Part shown: piece by piece, positions 5,110 to 6,145 of the stretch
Position numbering within the stretch: position 1 is the first letter of the stretch
Layout: each line of letters opens with the position of its first letter
From: Elusimicrobiota bacterium
Lineage (GTDB): Bacteria > CG03 > SLGR01 > JAGXOG01
Length of the DNA: 6,145 nt
Assembly (NCBI GenBank): GCA_027858455.1
Contig: JAQICQ010000030.1
Coordinates: 1 to 6,145, forward strand
Direction: 5' to 3'
The notes under the pieces: generated by a model
What the model was told of the DNA's origin: nothing
Database searches by the model: none
The model's input: only the letters and a program-made list of their open reading frames with translations
Program-made: the position numbers and the translations under genes

Positions 5110-6145
5110 ATGGAAGAATACAAATATATTGTAGTAGGATCCGGTCCGGCAGGATACAGCGCGGCGCTTCATCTTGCCGCCGAGCGAAAAAATGTTTCTG
5201 AAAATGTTCCTGGAAAAGTTTCTGAAAAAATTCTTTTAATTGAAAAAGATGATAAAAATCTAGGCGGAACCTGCCTTAATAAAGGATGTATTCCGATGAA
5301 ATCTTATCTGAAAGCCGCGGATATTTATTTAAACTTAAAAAAAGGGCGTGATTACGGAATAGATATATCTTTTAAAAAACCTCATTTTAAAGCAATATTT
5401 AACAAATCGCGTGAAAATATAAATGTCATAAAAAAAGGACTTGCATTTATGCTCAAGCAAAGCAGCGTTGAAACTGCTTTCGGCAGAGCGGAATTTTTAT
5501 CTCAAAATTCCCTGAAAATAATATCCGCCGGCGACAATTCAAGAAAAGTAAAAGGCGAAAAGTTTATTCTTGCTCCGGGTTCAATTCCCGCGGTCCCCTT
5601 GTCAATAGACATTGACGGTAAAAAAACCGTGACAAGTGATTATTTTTTTAAAAACAATATTCTCCCGGAATCCATAACTATAGCGGGAGGAGGATATGTA
5701 GGCTGTGAGCTGGCTTCTTTTTTAAACGCTATAGGCAAAAACATCACTATAATAGAGATAAAAAACCGCCTTATGCCGACCGAAGACGCAGACACCGGCA
5801 GATTTCTCCAAAAAGAGTTTAAGAAAAAAGGAATAACTGTATTAACAAAGACGGAGATAGCAAGCTGTAATCCCAAAGGAGCTTCTTTAGAAATTTTCCT
5901 CAAGGGTTCCGAAAAAAAAGGTTCTGAAAAACCTCTATCGGCAGAGCTGCTTGCCGTAACCTGCGGCAGAAAATCTTCCTTGTCGGGGGAATCAGGGGAA
6001 TCGGGAATGTCAGGGATGTCAGGGAGGTCAGGGGAGTCAGGGAAAAAACTTAATTTAGAAAAAGCCGGAGTTGAGACAGAAAACGGTTTTATTAAGGTAG
6101 GGGCTGATTTTAGGACTTCAAATCCGGACATATTTGCCGCAGGTG
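5110..6145 (+). CDS. lpdA: Dihydrolipoyl dehydrogenase, 3' end cut by window edge
   Basis: This is the FAD-dependent L-protein that re-oxidises dihydrolipoyl-GcvH with NAD+. The first 345 residues are present and the frame is open to the edge. The FAD motif is VVGSGPAGYSAALHLA (8-23). The redox-active disulfide is C55/C60 in GGTCLNKGCIPMK. The NAD-binding motif is GGGYVGCELASFLNAIG, beginning at G193. The segment TSNPDIFAAG at the edge starts the second FAD-contact motif; the dimerisation domain and its catalytic His-Glu pair lie outside. Odd residues are Met63, where Ser or Thr is usual after CIP, APGS (155-158) instead of ATGS, and GRKSS (286-290) instead of GRRPN. Three repeat tracts interrupt it: residues 29-40, 265-274 and 292-312, all between conserved motifs. 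Its position makes it the likely GCS-dedicated L-protein rather than part of a 2-oxoacid dehydrogenase. Confidence 0.94.
   Translation, partial: MEEYKYIVVGSGPAGYSAALHLAAERKNVSENVPGKVSEKILLIEKDDKNLGGTCLNKGCIPMKSYLKAADIYLNLKKGRDYGIDISFKKPHFKAIFNKSRENINVIKKGLAFMLKQSSVETAFGRAEFLSQNSLKIISAGDNSRKVKGEKFILAPGSIPAVPLSIDIDGKKTVTSDYFFKNNILPESITIAGGGYVGCELASFLNAIGKNITIIEIKNRLMPTEDADTGRFLQKEFKKKGITVLTKTEIASCNPKGASLEIFLKGSEKKGSEKPLSAELLAVTCGRKSSLSGESGESGMSGMSGRSGESGKKLNLEKAGVETENGFIKVGADFRTSNPDIFAAG
5194..5229. repeat. Three 12-bp repeats near the 5' end of lpdA
   Basis: Units gtttctgaaaat, gttcctggaaaa and gtttctgaaaaa follow one another in frame and encode VSEN, VPGK and VSEK. They lie between the first FAD-binding helix (ending LAAERK) and the next strand ILLIEKD, where lipoamide dehydrogenases normally have a turn of a few residues. 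Confidence 0.85.
5902..5931. repeat. Two 15-bp repeats within lpdA
   Basis: Units aagggttccgaaaaa and aaaggttctgaaaaa are adjacent in frame and encode KGSEK twice. They lie in the NAD-binding domain between the strand LEIFL and the strand LSAELLAVTCGR, a hairpin region where some length variation is normal. Confidence 0.75.
5983..6045. repeat. Seven 9-bp repeats within lpdA
   Basis: Seven uninterrupted 9-bp units of the type tcaggggaa encode SGE, SGE, SGM, SGM, SGR, SGE and SGK (residues 292-312). The array replaces the PNT-like loop between the GRxP motif and the conserved LNLEKAGVE. Third positions vary little (mostly tca ggg), in contrast to the flanks, which suggests recent growth. Confidence 0.92.

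Noticed and set aside
5640..6131. Long open frame on the minus strand with a Ser-Pro-Asp repeat
   Set aside because: It is the antisense of lpdA, whose sense frame has all FAD and NAD motifs. Its repeat is simply the reverse complement of the Ser-Gly-x array, and it has no recognisable domain of its own.

Overview
The window is one uninterrupted plus-strand operon for the glycine cleavage system (GCS) and the lipoic acid cofactor it needs. The order is gcvH, gcvPA, gcvPB, a LipM-type octanoyltransferase, lipA and a lipoamide dehydrogenase gene (lpdA) that runs off the right edge. Five genes are complete and one is partial. No gene on the minus strand is supported, and I see no tRNA, rRNA, CRISPR array, insertion sequence, riboswitch or convincing terminator. 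The promoter, and probably gcvT (the T-protein, absent here), would lie to the left of the window.

The genes work together closely. GcvPA and GcvPB form the split, PLP-dependent P-protein that decarboxylates glycine onto the lipoyl arm of GcvH. The lipoyl group is built on GcvH by octanoyl transfer (LipM-like protein) followed by sulfur insertion (LipA). LpdA re-oxidises the dihydrolipoyl arm using NAD+. The operon therefore encodes nearly a self-sufficient GCS with its own lipoylation route.

Layout: bases 1-18 are leader with a ribosome binding site; gcvH 19-393; gcvPA 406-1782 with a TTG start; gcvPB 1784-3412; an 87-bp gap of degenerate repeats at 3413-3499; lipM-like gene 3500-4207; lipA 4212-5090; lpdA from 5110 to the edge.

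The most unusual feature is a set of short tandem repeats inside otherwise ordinary housekeeping enzymes. Units are mostly 9, 12 or 15 bp, so the frame is kept, and many share a core resembling tc-n-gaaaa (Ser/Pro-Glu-Lys). They lie at the termini of GcvPB and in loops between conserved motifs of GcvPB, LipA and LpdA, with a further copy at the 3' end of gcvPA. One array runs through the gcvPB stop codon, across the gap, and up to and including the start codon of the next gene. GcvH, and apparently the LipM-like protein, have been spared.

The organism is a bacterium with an AT-leaning genome. A two-subunit P-protein occurs in many deep-branching, Gram-positive and anaerobic lineages and in archaea. 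I cannot place it more precisely; an uncultured lineage is plausible, but that is inference only.
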